In this document: positions 1-7,573 of the stretch, piece after piece
Layout of the letters: each line of letters starts with the position of its first letter
How positions within the stretch are numbered: position 1 is the stretch's first letter
Assembly: GCA_018208355.1 (NCBI GenBank)
Contig: CP062796.1
Coordinates: forward strand, 2,230,517-2,294,516
Length of the DNA stretch: 64,000 bases
Direction: 5' to 3'
Source: Candidatus Fermentithermobacillus carboniphilus
GTDB lineage: Bacteria > Bacillota > Sulfobacillia > Fermentithermobacillales > Fermentithermobacillaceae
The notes under the pieces: generated by a model
What the model was told of the DNA's origin: nothing
What the model saw: the letters and a program-made list of their open reading frames with translations, nothing else
Database searches by the model: none
Translations under genes and position numbers: made by a program

Positions 1-2
1 CG

Positions 3-275
3 ACGATTAACATTGTCCGCCAGTCGGGCGGATCTTACCAGGTCCTAGACGACGATTTTTCGCCCATCAAAGGGGAGGTCGGTACCTTCCTGAAGGGAAG
101 TCCGGAAGGCCTCGGGCTGGATATCGACGACCTCGTGGTGAGCGCCGTGGTTACACTAGCTCCCGAAAAAGTAGTCTGGCACGGACCGAAAGATGACTCG
201 CCGTGTTTCGACCTTCTCAAAGACTTGTTTGAAGAAAGATTTGCAATCTGTCCCGGCTGTTCTCTAGAAAAATGA
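3..275 (+). CDS. C-terminal end of a YtxC-like sporulation protein (5' truncated)
   Basis: An open frame runs in from the left edge and stops at TGA 273-275, leaving about 90 residues. The tail contains the segments VVTLAPEKVVWHG and FEERFAICPGCSL, with a CxxC near the end. From memory this resembles the C-terminus of YtxC, a poorly characterised sporulation protein. In Bacillus subtilis ytxC lies directly before thrS, and the same order is seen here. The start and most of the protein are outside the window, so the family call rests on the tail and on position. No function beyond a link to sporulation can be given. Confidence 0.6.
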   Translation, partial: TINIVRQSGGSYQVLDDDFSPIKGEVGTFLKGSPEGLGLDIDDLVVSAVVTLAPEKVVWHGPKDDSPCFDLLKDLFEERFAICPGCSLEK

Positions 276-347
276 CCAGGGAAACCGCAGTTTTCAACCC
301 AAGCCGAAAAACATCTCCGAGCCAAAATACACAAGCCGAAAGACATC

Positions 348-376
348 TTGATTTCCCTCTCCGGGCAGGTTATAAT
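348..376 (+). promoter_or_regulatory. Sigma-A-type promoter of thrS leader
   Basis: TTGATT at 348-353 and a perfect TATAAT at 371-376 are separated by 17 bp. The expected start point is near 383, just before the T-box leader begins. Confidence 0.75.
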
Positions 377-382
377 GCCAAA

Positions 383-668
383 AAACTAATAGTGAAGGAT
401 ATGGCTGTGAAGAGGAGAGTACCGGGAAACGCTGCCAAAGAGAGGGAAGGCCGGTGGCTGGAAGCCTCCCGCAGATAGTTTCCCAGGGAACACCACCTCG
501 GAGCCTCCGGCGGACGCTCCGTGAGAGATAACGCCGGCGCTGTGAACGCGATAGAGTAAAAAGAGGGCCGGATGTTTGTGGATACTGTGGCTCATATAGG
601 AGCTTATCCGGCTGAATAAGGGTGGAACCGCGAGATCTCGCCCCTTTCGGGACGAGATTTTTTATTTC
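383..668 (+). promoter_or_regulatory. T-box riboswitch leader of thrS
   Basis: The leader contains the conserved T-box string AAGGGTGGAACCGCG at 618-632. An intrinsic terminator follows: stem ATCTCG 635-640 with CGAGAT 653-658, then a T run. Upstream lies typical stem I sequence (AGAGAGGGAAGG near 440). A candidate threonine specifier, ACC, lies in GGAACACCACC (492-494 or 495-497). Uncharged tRNA-Thr would stabilise the antiterminator and allow thrS transcription. The exact specifier register was not proven by folding. Confidence 0.9.
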
Positions 669-691
669 GATTGCAAAGGAGGAGTCACGGT

Positions 692-2635
692 TTGATACAG
701 GTGAGCTGGCAAGATGAGAAGGCTTCGCTACCGGAAGGGGCCACTTTCCTGGATGTCAAGAAGGCCTTTGGGTGGAAAAACGATGTGCTGATGGTGCTGG
801 TTGACGGGAAGCCGAGAGAGCTTCGGGATAAGGTGCCTGGAGACTGTAGCGTGGAACCTTTGACTTTCCGGGATGAAGCGGCCAGGAACGCCCTCCGTCA
901 CTCCACGGCCCACATCCTTGCTCAGGCCGTCAAGAGGCTTTACCCGGAAACCCGGTTGGGTATAGGACCTTCGATCGAAGACGGTTTCTACTACGATTTC
1001 GACGCTCCGGTGGCCTTCGGCCCGGACGAGCTCGAGAAAATCGAGGAAGAGATGAAGCGGATTATTTCGGAGAACGAGCCCATTGTCCGGGAATTCGTCG
1101 AAAAGGCAGAGGCCAGGAAGATCTTCCAGGAGAGAAACGAACCATATAAGTTGGAGATCCTCGAGGAAATACCCGATGGAGAACCCATTTCCATCTACCG
1201 GCAAGGGGAGTTCGTCGACCTGTGCTCAGGACCTCACGTGCCCTCAACCGGTTATGTCAAAGCCATGAAGCTCTTGAATGTGGCAGGGGCCTACTGGCGC
1301 GGAAACGAGAAGAACCCGATGCTTCAGAGGATCTACGGGACGTCCTTCATGGATCAAAAAGAGCTCGACGACTACCTTGTGCGTCTTGAGGAAATCAAGA
1401 AGCGTGACCACCGTAAACTAGGCAAGGACCTCGATCTCTTCAGCATAGAAGAGGAAGGCGGTCCCGGCCTCGTGTACTGGCACCCGAAAGGCGCCATCAT
1501 CCGCGAGATCATCGAGGACTTCTGGAGAAAAGAACACAGGAAAAGAGGGTACCAGCTCGTTTATACGCCACATATCGCCAAACTGGACCTGTGGAAAGTT
1601 TCAGGGCACTGGAACTGGTATAAAGAGAACATGTATTCACCGATGGTGATAGATGAGGTCGAATACCTCCTAAAACCGATGAACTGTCCTTTCCACATCC
1701 TCATCTTCAAGGGCGACACCAGGAGCTACAGGGATCTCCCGATCAAGTACGGAGAATTGGGCACCGTCTATCGTTACGAGCGTTCGGGAGTCTTGCACGG
1801 TATGCTCAGGGTCAGAGGATTCACCCAGGACGATGCCCACATCTTCTGCCGCCCCGACCAGCTCGAGGATGAACTTGTCGGGGTACTGGATCTTGCATCT
1901 TTCATGTTGGAAACGTTCGGATACGATGAGTATTACTGCATGCTTTCGGTCCGTGATCCGGAAAACAAAGAGAAATATATCGGTGACGACGAGGTATGGG
2001 AGACCGCAGAAAACGCGCTTGAAAGAGCCTTGCAGAGAAAAGGGCTCAACTACAAGATCGACCCCGGTGAAGCCAAGTTTTACGGTCCTGCTATCGACAT
2101 AAAGGTTAAGGACGCGGTGGGCAGGCTCTGGCAGGGCCCCACCATTCAGGTAGACTTCAATCTTCCGGAGCGGTTTGACATAAGCTACATCGGCGAAGAT
2201 GGCGAGAAGCACCGGCCGGTCATAATCCACAGGACGGTGCTGGGGACCATGGAAAGGTTCATCGGGGGACTCATAGAGCACTACGCAGGTGCATTCCCAT
2301 TGTGGCTGGCGCCGGTGCAGATGAGGGTAATCCCTGTTTCCGAAAAGCAATCCGATTACGCTCAGAAAGTCACCGAATCCTTGAGAAACCAAGGTTACAG
2401 GGTCGAGTGCGACCTCGGAAGCGAGAAGATCGGGTACAAGATACGGAAGGCGCAGCTGGAGAAAATCCCCTACATGCTTGTGGTGGGATCGAGGGAGAGA
2501 GAAGAAGGCACTCTCTCTGTGAGACACCGGTCCTTGGGCGACCTCGGGACCATGAGATTAGATGAGTTCGTGGAGAAAGCCCGTGAAGAAGTTGAGAAAA
2601 AGTTGCTGGATTCCATATTCTCGGTGACACGATGA
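692..2635 (+). CDS. thrS: Threonyl-tRNA synthetase
   Basis: Class II synthetase that charges tRNA-Thr in the cytoplasm. The 647-residue product has the usual full-length order: N-terminal TGS domain, editing domain with the HSTAH (HxxxH) zinc-type motif, class II catalytic core (motif 2 near YRYERSGVLHGMLRVRGF) and C-terminal anticodon-binding domain. TTG 692 is chosen because AAAGGAGG lies at 675-682, 9 nt upstream; a longer frame to TTG 671 would start inside that site. The upstream T-box gives control by threonine-tRNA charging. The rpmI/infC operon follows after a 300-bp leader. Confidence 0.97.
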   Translation: MIQVSWQDEKASLPEGATFLDVKKAFGWKNDVLMVLVDGKPRELRDKVPGDCSVEPLTFRDEAARNALRHSTAHILAQAVKRLYPETRLGIGPSIEDGFYYDFDAPVAFGPDELEKIEEEMKRIISENEPIVREFVEKAEARKIFQERNEPYKLEILEEIPDGEPISIYRQGEFVDLCSGPHVPSTGYVKAMKLLNVAGAYWRGNEKNPMLQRIYGTSFMDQKELDDYLVRLEEIKKRDHRKLGKDLDLFSIEEEGGPGLVYWHPKGAIIREIIEDFWRKEHRKRGYQLVYTPHIAKLDLWKVSGHWNWYKENMYSPMVIDEVEYLLKPMNCPFHILIFKGDTRSYRDLPIKYGELGTVYRYERSGVLHGMLRVRGFTQDDAHIFCRPDQLEDELVGVLDLASFMLETFGYDEYYCMLSVRDPENKEKYIGDDEVWETAENALERALQRKGLNYKIDPGEAKFYGPAIDIKVKDAVGRLWQGPTIQVDFNLPERFDISYIGEDGEKHRPVIIHRTVLGTMERFIGGLIEHYAGAFPLWLAPVQMRVIPVSEKQSDYAQKVTESLRNQGYRVECDLGSEKIGYKIRKAQLEKIPYMLVVGSREREEGTLSVRHRSLGDLGTMRLDEFVEKAREEVEKKLLDSIFSVTR

Positions 2636-2653
2636 TCCAGTTTGTGATATACT
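2624..2653 (+). promoter_or_regulatory. Candidate promoter of the infC-rpmI-rplT leader
   Basis: GTGACA 2624-2629 and TATACT 2648-2653 are separated by 18 bp, overlapping the end of thrS. The placement just before a structured leader supports it, but the -35 and spacing are imperfect. Confidence 0.4.
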
Positions 2654-2654
2654 T

Positions 2655-2935
2655 CATCGCGTAAATGAAGTAGAAGCCATCCGCTTCTCACCTTACGGTC
2701 CGTGTGGCTGTTAAGGTAACAAATACTGGACTTTTGGTCCTCAGGCACGCGCCTCTGGGCCTTCAGAATTGCGGGCGGGTGGAATTACCTGCCCGCGATT
2801 CATGTGTGACCGGTATGGGCGTTGTGTACAGGACCAACGCTCGGGGATGGAAGTTCCGAGCGTTGAACGTAGCAGTAGCCAAAGCAAAAAGGCGTGCGAA
2901 TTCGATAGGAACTTCCGGAAGGGGGGTGTAATTCG
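2655..2935 (+). promoter_or_regulatory. Structured 5' leader of infC-rpmI-rplT, likely L20 leader
   Basis: This stretch of about 280 bases has no convincing gene. It holds three hairpins: AGAAGC/GCTTCT (2672-2688) followed by CACCTTACGG, a string typical of L20 leaders; a 10-bp stem 2771-2780 with 2787-2796; and a perfect 10-bp stem CAACGCTCGG 2835-2844 with 2856-2865. In Bacillota, ribosomal protein L20 represses its own operon by binding such a leader. The last hairpin is not followed by a T run, so attenuation by a classical terminator is not evident. A covariance-model search would settle the identity. Confidence 0.6.
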
Positions 2936-3475
2936 ATAAGTCAAATAGAGCAAAGGGTTAATGAGGAGATCCGGGCGAGGGAAGTCAGAGTCATATTGCC
3001 CGACGGTGAGCAGCTGGGAATCCTGCCCATACATGAAGCTCTGAGGGCCGCGCGGGAACGGGGACTTGACCTTGTGGAAGTTGCACCTCAGGCCAAACCG
3101 CCTGTCTGCAAGATAATGGATTACAGCAAGTGGAAGTATGACCAGGCGAAGAAATTGAAGGAGGCCAAGAAGAAGCAGAGGACCCAGGATGTAAAAGAGA
3201 TCAAGATGCGCCCCAGCATCGACGAGCACGATTTCAATGTGAAAGCCAGAGCCTGCGAGAGGTTTTTGACTGATGGGGATAAGGTCAAGGCCACGATAAT
3301 GTTCCGCGGGAGGGAGCTCGCCCACATCGAAATAGGACAGAAGGTTCTGGAAAGACTCCTGGAACGGGTCAAAGAGATTTGCGTAGTCGAAAGACCTCCC
3401 AGGATCGAAGGTCGCAATATGATCATGGTTCTGGCTCCCAGCGCTAGGAAACCGGAACCGGACGAGGAGCGCTGA
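2936..3475 (+). CDS. infC: Translation initiation factor IF-3
   Basis: IF-3 binds the 30S subunit, proofreads the initiator tRNA and start codon, and blocks early 50S joining. The conserved N-terminal segment RVNEEIRAREVRVI lies upstream of every ATG, GTG or TTG in frame, so a start at TTG 2996 would remove it. The best start is AUA 2936-2938 (ATA AGT CAA ATA GAG CAA), 9 nt after the Shine-Dalgarno AAGGGGGG at 2919-2926. That gives 179 residues, normal for the family. A non-AUG codon fits the known IF-3 autoregulation through its own rare start (AUU in E. coli and B. subtilis). First gene of infC-rpmI-rplT. Confidence 0.95.
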   Translation: MSQIEQRVNEEIRAREVRVILPDGEQLGILPIHEALRAARERGLDLVEVAPQAKPPVCKIMDYSKWKYDQAKKLKEAKKKQRTQDVKEIKMRPSIDEHDFNVKARACERFLTDGDKVKATIMFRGRELAHIEIGQKVLERLLERVKEICVVERPPRIEGRNMIMVLAPSARKPEPDEER

Positions 3476-3543
3476 TCCGGTGTCGCCGGCCAGAATTACG
3501 GAACTCGAAGGCATGTTCACAGCAGAAAGGATGTTCAGGAGAA

Positions 3544-3747
3544 GTGGCTAAGAAAAAGATGAAAAGTCACAGCGGTGCCAAGAAACGGTTTTTCGTGACC
3601 GGCACCGGGAAAATCCGTCACTTCCGTTCGGGCCATAGCCACAGATTGCAGGGTAAGAGCGCGGAGAGAAAGAGAAGACTCAAGAAAGATTCGATTCTCG
3701 ATAAAGTCCACGAGAAAAAGATTCGCGCTTTGATCCCGTACAAGTGA
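3544..3747 (+). CDS. rpmI: 50S ribosomal protein L35
   Basis: A 67-residue, strongly basic protein with the family hallmarks KSHSGAKKRF and a C-terminal KKIRALIPY. It is a late-assembling component of the large subunit. GTG 3544 is preceded by AGGAGAA. The gene is second in the conserved infC-rpmI-rplT operon, 68 bp after infC and 77 bp before rplT. Confidence 0.97.
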   Translation: MAKKKMKSHSGAKKRFFVTGTGKIRHFRSGHSHRLQGKSAERKRRLKKDSILDKVHEKKIRALIPYK

Positions 3748-3824
3748 TGGCTATAGAGGCGTCCGCATAAGTGACGGCAGGACAGGAAATTCTCTTGGGG
3801 ATTCCAGAAAGAGGGTAAGTACGT

Positions 3825-4184
3825 ATGCCTCGTGTTAAGACAGGTGTGACCAATAGACAAAGACACAAGAAAATCTTGAAACTCGCGAAAGGTTACTGGG
3901 GTAGAAGGTCCAAGTCTTTCCGCATCGCCAATGAATCGGTGATGAAGGCGCTGTACTACGCCAGACGTCACAGGCGTGAGAAAAAGAGAGAGTTCAGAGG
4001 ACTCTGGATCGCTCGGATAAACGCTGCAGCGAGGCAGAACGGTATGAACTATAGTACTTTCATAAGCGGCCTCAAGAAAGCCGGAGTGGAGATTAACAGG
4101 CAGATGCTTGCTGACCTCGCAGTCACCGACGAAAAAGCGTTTTCGGAACTTGTGGCCATTGCAAAGGGCGCTGGAGCTCGCTGA
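3825..4184 (+). CDS. rplT: 50S ribosomal protein L20
   Basis: A 119-residue basic protein beginning [16 protein letters not shown], the standard L20 N-terminus, with the central [18 protein letters not shown] segment. It is an early 50S assembly factor that binds 23S rRNA. In Bacillota it also represses its own operon through the infC leader, which matches the structured region at 2655-2935. Confidence 0.98.
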   Translation: MPRVKTGVTNRQRHKKILKLAKGYWGRRSKSFRIANESVMKALYYARRHRREKKREFRGLWIARINAAARQNGMNYSTFISGLKKAGVEINRQMLADLAVTDEKAFSELVAIAKGAGAR

Positions 4185-4213
4185 TTTCGGTTGTTCGCAC
4201 AGGACTGGAGGAA

Positions 4214-5566
4214 ATGACGTTGTCTTCTCTCGAAGCGAGGCCAAGATGGCTCACGCCCACACGGCTCCTTGTCCTCGGGTTCTTTTCTGTCATCGTAGCC
4301 GGGACCCTCTTCTTGATGCTTCCCTGGTCTACGTTTAGCGGTCAGTCGGCGCCGTTCATAGATGCGCTGTTTACCGCCACTTCTGCAGTGTGCGTTACGG
4401 GTCTTGTGGTCGTCAACACGGCCAGTTTCTGGAGCTTTTGGGGTCAGCTTGTCATAATCATCCTCATCCAGGTCGGAGGTCTCGGGTTGATGACTTTCGC
4501 AACCGCCCACGCCCTCGTAACGGGGAGACGAGTGGGTTTGCGGGAGCGGCTCATCATCCAGGAACAGACGGGACAGTGGAGCCTCTCCGGGCTTGTCGTC
4601 CTGGTACGGCGCATTATCTTGGCGACCGTGATATTTGAGGGGACCGGTGCCGTTATACTGGGGCTGGCATTTGGCCTTACGAGGAAACTTTCGTTTTTCC
4701 AGGCGGCATTCTTCGGGTTATTTCACTCAGTGTCGGCGTTTTGTAATGCGGGCTTCGATATCCTCGGCAATAGTCTCATGGACTATGCGTCCAGCGCTAC
4801 GGTGACGCTGACGGTCAGTTTTCTAATTATTTTCGGTGGATTGGGTTTTCACGTGCTGGCCGATCTTTTCGTAAACCGTGGGCGCTGGGATAAATTGAGC
4901 CTTCACTCAAAACTGGTCCTGAAGGTCACCGCAGCACTGCTGGTAGTAGGGACCCTGGTGGTTTTCGCCCTGGAAAGGGACAACCCGGATACCCTTATGG
5001 GCATGAGCCTGAAGGGAAAAGTACTTGCCTCCTGGTTCCAGTCGGTCACTCCAAGGACCGCGGGGTTCAATAGTATCGCTACGGACAAGTTGAAAGTCTC
5101 CACGGCGTTTTTCGTGATATGTCTCATGTTCATAGGAGCGTCTCCCGGTGGAACCGGGGGCGGGGTCAAGACGACAACCTTCTTCACGGCCATAAGGTTC
5201 GTCACTTCTACCGTGACGGGCGGAGGATATGTCAATTTCGAGAAAAGGCGTCTTCCCGAAGGTGTCGTGCTTAAAGCGGTGACTATAATACTCCTTTCCC
5301 TTGGGCTCGTGGTTACTGCGACCATGATTCTCACTATTACCGAGAACGCCTCTTTTCTTGACATATTGTTTGAGGTAGTATCAGCTTTCGGTACGGTAGG
5401 TCTCTCTAGGGGAATTACCCCTACCCTGAGCGTCACGGGGAAACTGGTCTTGATCGTGACGATGTTCGCGGGCAGGGTGGGGCCTTTGAGCCTTGCGATG
5501 GCACTGTCGCATAAGGCGAAAGGGACAGATATCCGGTACCCTGAAGAAAGGGTATCGGTAGGCTAA
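4214..5566 (+). CDS. ktrB: TrkH/KtrB-family potassium uptake channel subunit
   Basis: Membrane potassium translocating subunit of 450 residues, the size typical of KtrB. Hydrophobic segments recur along the length. The repeated M1-P-M2 filter motifs are recognisable, for example FTATSAVCVTGL near residue 50 and VTPRTAGFN near residue 280. ATG 4214 follows GGACTGGAGGAA. The gene lies 9 nt ahead of its cytosolic gating partner ktrA and 29 bp after rplT, so it may be read from the ribosomal operon as no clear promoter lies between. Confidence 0.93.
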   Translation: MTLSSLEARPRWLTPTRLLVLGFFSVIVAGTLFLMLPWSTFSGQSAPFIDALFTATSAVCVTGLVVVNTASFWSFWGQLVIIILIQVGGLGLMTFATAHALVTGRRVGLRERLIIQEQTGQWSLSGLVVLVRRIILATVIFEGTGAVILGLAFGLTRKLSFFQAAFFGLFHSVSAFCNAGFDILGNSLMDYASSATVTLTVSFLIIFGGLGFHVLADLFVNRGRWDKLSLHSKLVLKVTAALLVVGTLVVFALERDNPDTLMGMSLKGKVLASWFQSVTPRTAGFNSIATDKLKVSTAFFVICLMFIGASPGGTGGGVKTTTFFTAIRFVTSTVTGGGYVNFEKRRLPEGVVLKAVTIILLSLGLVVTATMILTITENASFLDILFEVVSAFGTVGLSRGITPTLSVTGKLVLIVTMFAGRVGPLSLAMALSHKAKGTDIRYPEERVSVG

Positions 5567-5575
5567 AGGTGTGTG

Positions 5576-6241
5576 ATGAAGATGGCTAAACAGTTTGCGG
5601 TGATAGGTCTTGGCCGGTTCGGGGGGAGCCTGGCCCGGACGCTTGCCCGGCTTGGAGCGGAAGTCCTGGCGGTTGATGTGGACGAAGAAAAAGTCAAAGC
5701 GGTTGCTCCCGTGGTTACCCAGGCGGTTCAGGCGGACGCTACAGACGAGTCAGTGCTGAGAGAACTCGGCCTGAAGAACTTCGACGTCGTCGTGGTGGCC
5801 ATAAGCGCTTTTGAGGCCAGCCTCCTCGTGACCCTATTTTTGAAAGAACTTGGGGTCAAACGGGTTGTGGTGAAGGCAGCCAGCGAGGAACACGGCAAGA
5901 TACTCGAGCGAGTTGGAGCCGACACCATAGTTTTCCCGGAAAAAGACATGGGAGAACGGGTAGCCTATTCGCTTGTTTCAGGAAGCGTTATAGATTACCT
6001 GGAACTATCTGAGGATTACGGCGTGGTAGAGATAGCGGTCGCAGGCGGCCTTGTAGGGCGCACCCTGCGTAACCTCAATTTGAGAAACCGCATGGGACTT
6101 AACGTGATGGCCATTAAACGTGGCGACACGGTCAACGTTTACGTCAACCCCGATGAACCTCTGCGCGAGGGAGATATCCTAGTCGCCATAGGCCCCAATG
6201 AGGGCGTCCACCGGTTGAATCAGATACTCGAAAGAGGGTAG
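5576..6241 (+). CDS. ktrA: KtrA/TrkA-family potassium uptake regulatory subunit
   Basis: Cytosolic RCK ring subunit of 221 residues that gates KtrB in response to nucleotides. The N-terminal Rossmann motif is FAVIGLGRFGGSLARTL, followed by the acidic VDVDEEKV strand end. A C-terminal RCK_C (TrkA_C) half begins near residue 140; in relatives this half binds c-di-AMP. ATG 5576 is 6 nt after AAAGGT; a GTG at 5573 lies too close to the binding site. The pair ktrB-ktrA forms a complete uptake system. Confidence 0.93.
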   Translation: MKMAKQFAVIGLGRFGGSLARTLARLGAEVLAVDVDEEKVKAVAPVVTQAVQADATDESVLRELGLKNFDVVVVAISAFEASLLVTLFLKELGVKRVVVKAASEEHGKILERVGADTIVFPEKDMGERVAYSLVSGSVIDYLELSEDYGVVEIAVAGGLVGRTLRNLNLRNRMGLNVMAIKRGDTVNVYVNPDEPLREGDILVAIGPNEGVHRLNQILERG

Positions 6242-6252
6242 ACGGTCAGAAC

Positions 6253-7044
6253 TTGGAAGTTCCCTGGCGGTTCATCAAGAAATTGTATGGCAAAAAGGCC
6301 CGTGACGAAACGGGCCTCACTGTGGCCGAAGGACCGGCTGCAGTACTTTGCGCCCTTGAGTCTTCGGTTGAAATCCGGATGATTGTGGTCGCCGAAGACT
6401 TCCTCAGCACCGATAAAGGGCAGGAGGTTCGGGAAGCTATAGCTCGCCGGACCGACTTAAGAGAAGTTTTCATTGTGTCAAGGTCCCTCTACAATAGGAT
6501 GTCGGATACTGCGTCGCCGCAGGGAGTCCTCTGCGTTATCCCGTGGCCTTTCCGCAACCAGCCTCCGAAAGTGTGGAGCCAGGATCTCATAGTTGTGGGC
6601 GTCGACATACAGGACCCTGGCAATGTTGGGACGCTGGTTCGAGCAAGCAGCGCGGTCGGGGTGACGCAGGTGATTTTCTGCGGCAATACAGCTGACCCTT
6701 TTTCTCCGAAAGCAATCAGATCCTCGGCTGGGGCAGTCTTTGCGACGCAGGTCCGGACGGCTGAAGATCCCTTGAAGGTCGTAAGAGGTCTTGCCGCCTT
6801 GGGTATTAAGTTCTTTAGAGCGGTACCCCGTGACGGCGTCCCGCCGTGGAAAGTTGAGTTCAAAAGCCCGTGTGCGGTCCTCCTTGGGAACGAAGCCGGG
6901 GGACTCCGCGAGGAGATCCTGGAGCTGCCGGGAGGAGAAGATGTCTCGATTCCTATGCCCGGAGGTACTGAGTCGTTGAACGTGGCGATGGCCTGCAGCA
7001 TGATCCTTTACGAGGCATTGAGACAGAGGATGGAAGTGTTATAA
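6253..7044 (+). CDS. TrmH/SpoU-family RNA 2'-O-methyltransferase
   Basis: A 263-residue SPOUT methyltransferase likely acting on rRNA. All three SpoU motifs are present: motif 1 QDPGNVGTLVRASSAVGV, motif 2 LLGNEAGGL, and motif 3 PMPGGTESLNVAMACSMILYE, forming the knotted SAM site in the C-terminal half. The N-terminal part is a substrate-binding region. Start TTG 6253 has no strong ribosome site, so the N-terminus is uncertain. In B. subtilis a homologue (ysgA) also precedes pheS. The exact target nucleotide cannot be told from sequence. Confidence 0.88.
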   Translation: MEVPWRFIKKLYGKKARDETGLTVAEGPAAVLCALESSVEIRMIVVAEDFLSTDKGQEVREAIARRTDLREVFIVSRSLYNRMSDTASPQGVLCVIPWPFRNQPPKVWSQDLIVVGVDIQDPGNVGTLVRASSAVGVTQVIFCGNTADPFSPKAIRSSAGAVFATQVRTAEDPLKVVRGLAALGIKFFRAVPRDGVPPWKVEFKSPCAVLLGNEAGGLREEILELPGGEDVSIPMPGGTESLNVAMACSMILYEALRQRMEVL

Positions 7045-7045
7045 T
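7018..7045 (+). promoter_or_regulatory. Promoter of the pheST leader
   Basis: TTGAGA 7018-7023 and a perfect TATAAT 7040-7045 are 16 bp apart, inside the last codons of the methyltransferase gene. Expected start near 7052. Confidence 0.65.
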
Positions 7046-7051
7046 ATCGAA

Positions 7052-7200
7052 AAGGGCCGAGAAAGCGGGGGATCAGGCCCTGAAACCCGCAAGAGCTTCT
7101 TGGTCCATATTCGAAAGGACCGGCTCGGTGCTGGCTTGCCTGGTTTATCGTCATTACCTACGCGTTTTTTCGGAATAACTCATGGGACTCGAGTGAAGGC
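7052..7200 (+). promoter_or_regulatory. Structured RNA segment with possible pseudoknot ahead of the pheS T-box
   Basis: Two stems interleave as in an H-type pseudoknot. Stem 1 pairs 7053-7058 (AGGGCC) with 7076-7081 (GGCCCT). Stem 2 pairs 7065-7069 (GCGGG) with 7086-7090 (CCCGC). A further hairpin pairs GGTCC 7102-7106 with GGACC 7117-7121, flanked by GAGC/GCTC. A six-T run lies at 7165-7170 without a good stem before it. No coding frame is convincing. The segment begins at the predicted transcript 5' end and is not part of a standard T-box. Function unknown. Confidence 0.45.
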
Positions 7201-7204
7201 GCGG

Positions 7205-7473
7205 AAAAGTGAATAACATTGTGTTGAACTAGACGTGGCGATGAAGGAGAACGTGGGCCAGGTAGACCTGGACAGAGAGGGAAAGTAGCTGCTGAGAGCT
7301 TTCCTCCAAGGAAACTGGCTGATATTCGCTCCGGAGCCTCCGGGCTGAAACGAGAGTAGGTCCGGCGTTCTCTCGCGATAAGAGGGCTCAGAGGGGGCCG
7401 GGAAACCGGTCAAGCCTGGTGGTACCGCGGAAGCAAGGCGCTTTCGTCCGAAAGGGATGAAAGCGTCTTTTTT
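7205..7473 (+). promoter_or_regulatory. T-box riboswitch leader of pheST
   Basis: The T-box core TGGTGGTACCGCG lies at 7417-7429. It is followed by an intrinsic terminator with arms 7439-7449 (CGCTTTCGTCC) and 7454-7465 and a T run at 7468-7473. Stem I sequence (ACAGAGAGGGAAAG and GCTGAGAG) precedes it. The specifier loop region GATATTCGC contains TTC at 7325-7327, the phenylalanine codon, matching the downstream genes. Uncharged tRNA-Phe should permit read-through. Confidence 0.92.
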
Positions 7474-7520
7474 ATAGCCGGCGACAGATACATCTGAACG
7501 AAGGTGAACCGAAATTCTTG

Positions 7521-7570
7521 CAGGAAGGAGGGACTGCGCGGAGCTCCGCAAAGGGCTTACCCGCGCGGGT
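7521..7570 (+). promoter_or_regulatory. Strong Shine-Dalgarno separated from the pheS start by two palindromes
   Basis: AGGAAGGAGGG (7522-7532) lies 41 nt before GTG 7574. Two perfect 12-bp palindromes sit between: GCGGAGCTCCGC (7538-7549) and ACCCGCGCGGGT (7559-7570). No in-frame start lies nearer to the Shine-Dalgarno. If the palindromes fold as hairpins they would bring the site closer to the start codon, but this is inference. Confidence 0.5.
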
Positions 7571-7573
7571 ACT

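Noticed and set aside
728..1204. 158-residue minus-strand frame in thrS
   Set aside because: Shadow frame; the plus strand carries the conserved TGS and editing domains.
1670..2527. 285-residue minus-strand open frame inside thrS
   Set aside because: It is a shadow of the well-supported thrS frame, with no recognisable domain and no ribosome site.
2704..2931. 75-residue frame in the infC leader
   Set aside because: Overlaps three hairpins of the leader and shows no family features.
7052..7160. Weak similarity to the Alu-domain region of Bacillota SRP RNA (CCCTG...CCCGCAA pattern)
   Set aside because: The conserved S-domain string (GGAAGCAG) is missing and the similarity is short; treated as unexplained structure instead.
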